From: an uncultured Clostridia bacterium
GTDB lineage: Bacteria > Bacillota_A > Clostridia > TANB77 > CAG-508
Length of the DNA stretch: 7,490 nucleotides
Direction of reading: 5' to 3'
NCBI GenBank assembly: GCA_944393165.1
Contig: CALXZF010000107.1
Coordinates: forward strand, 1-7,490
Of the stretch, positions 7,264 through 7,490 are shown piece after piece. Below the pieces are notes generated by a model that worked only from the letters and a program-made list of their open reading frames with translations, was not told the origin of the DNA and did not search any database. Position 1 is the stretch's first letter; every line of letters begins with the position of its first letter. A program made the translations under genes and the position numbers.

Positions 7264-7490
7264 GAAATAAGATGTTGTACTGCTCACTATTATATTTTTT
7301 GTTAACAATGTATCTTTAAATTTAGGGTTTTCGGCCCCCAACATCGTACAAACTGTAAATGCTCAAATTCTTTTCGCATAACAGTTTGTAGACTTGTCGG
7401 CCCCCCACCTTTAGCACTCAAACAGACATTAAAAATATACAGTGCTTTGCCTCAAAAGCGACCATGAATTGTAACCAAAATTAAATGAGT
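7264..7490. other. Gene-free tail with a structured C-rich element
   Basis: No convincing gene is visible on either strand here; the longest minus-strand start (from about 7464) gives only 15 codons with no binding site. TTGTTAACAA (7299-7308) is a perfect 10-base palindrome. A hairpin flanked by C-rich repeats occupies 7331-7409. AGCACT (7413-7418) and AGTGCT (7441-7446) form a further short inverted pair. I cannot assign it to a known RNA family. No good promoter stands out. Confidence 0.5.
7331..7409. repeat. Hairpin between two C-rich direct repeats
   Basis: TCGGCCCCCAAC (7331-7342) recurs as TCGGCCCCCCACC (7397-7409), 66 bases apart. Between them TACAAACTGT (7347-7356) pairs perfectly with ACAGTTTGTA (7381-7390). 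Further in, ATGC (7359-7362) pairs with GCAT (7376-7379), leaving a 13-base loop. The C-runs contrast sharply with the AT-rich surroundings. On the minus strand they read as GGGGGCCGA repeats. It could be a structured RNA on either strand or part of a dispersed repeat. Confidence 0.6.

Noticed and set aside
7331..7409. CRISPR array
   Set aside because: Only two short C-rich copies occur, the repeat is about 10 bases, and the spacer-sized interval holds a hairpin; no cas gene is present.

Overview
The window is AT-rich DNA with the codon use, strong purine-rich ribosome binding sites and short U-tailed terminators typical of Bacillota. Its pyruvate phosphate dikinase closely resembles, from memory, the enzyme of Clostridium symbiosum, so an anaerobic, probably gut-type Clostridia genome is the best guess. 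Species cannot be told from this window. TGA is used as a stop (gene end at 3544), so the standard bacterial code applies. Every recognised gene lies on the + strand.

Layout. (1) 1-674 is the C-terminal part of a dimer-type glycyl-tRNA synthetase cut by the window edge. (2) 703-774 holds two adjacent hairpins with the same loop sequence but different stems; they run into the ribosome binding site of the next gene. (3) 791-1787 is a sugar-transfer-associated ATP-grasp gene broken by one extra base (C941). (4) 1886-3544 is a 14-helix MurJ/YtgP/SpoVB-like flippase. It overlaps by 4 bp a small DUF1294 membrane protein gene (3541-3813), which ends in an intrinsic terminator. (5) 3904-4377 is an unrecognised 157-residue protein with its own terminator. 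Its likely promoter lies inside the terminator of the gene before it. (6) 4595-7222 is a complete pyruvate phosphate dikinase with a promoter about 130 bp upstream and a perfect 16-bp terminator hairpin just after the stop. (7) 7264-7490 has no gene, but contains a hairpin flanked by two C-rich direct repeats.

How the genes relate. The ATP-grasp, flippase and DUF1294 genes may form a small cell-envelope or surface-polysaccharide group, although only the last two are clearly coupled. GlyRS and PPDK are housekeeping genes and look like independent units. No defence system, CRISPR array, insertion sequence or phage gene is visible. The most unusual signals are non-coding: the paired hairpins, the promoter-in-terminator, and the C-rich element at the right end.
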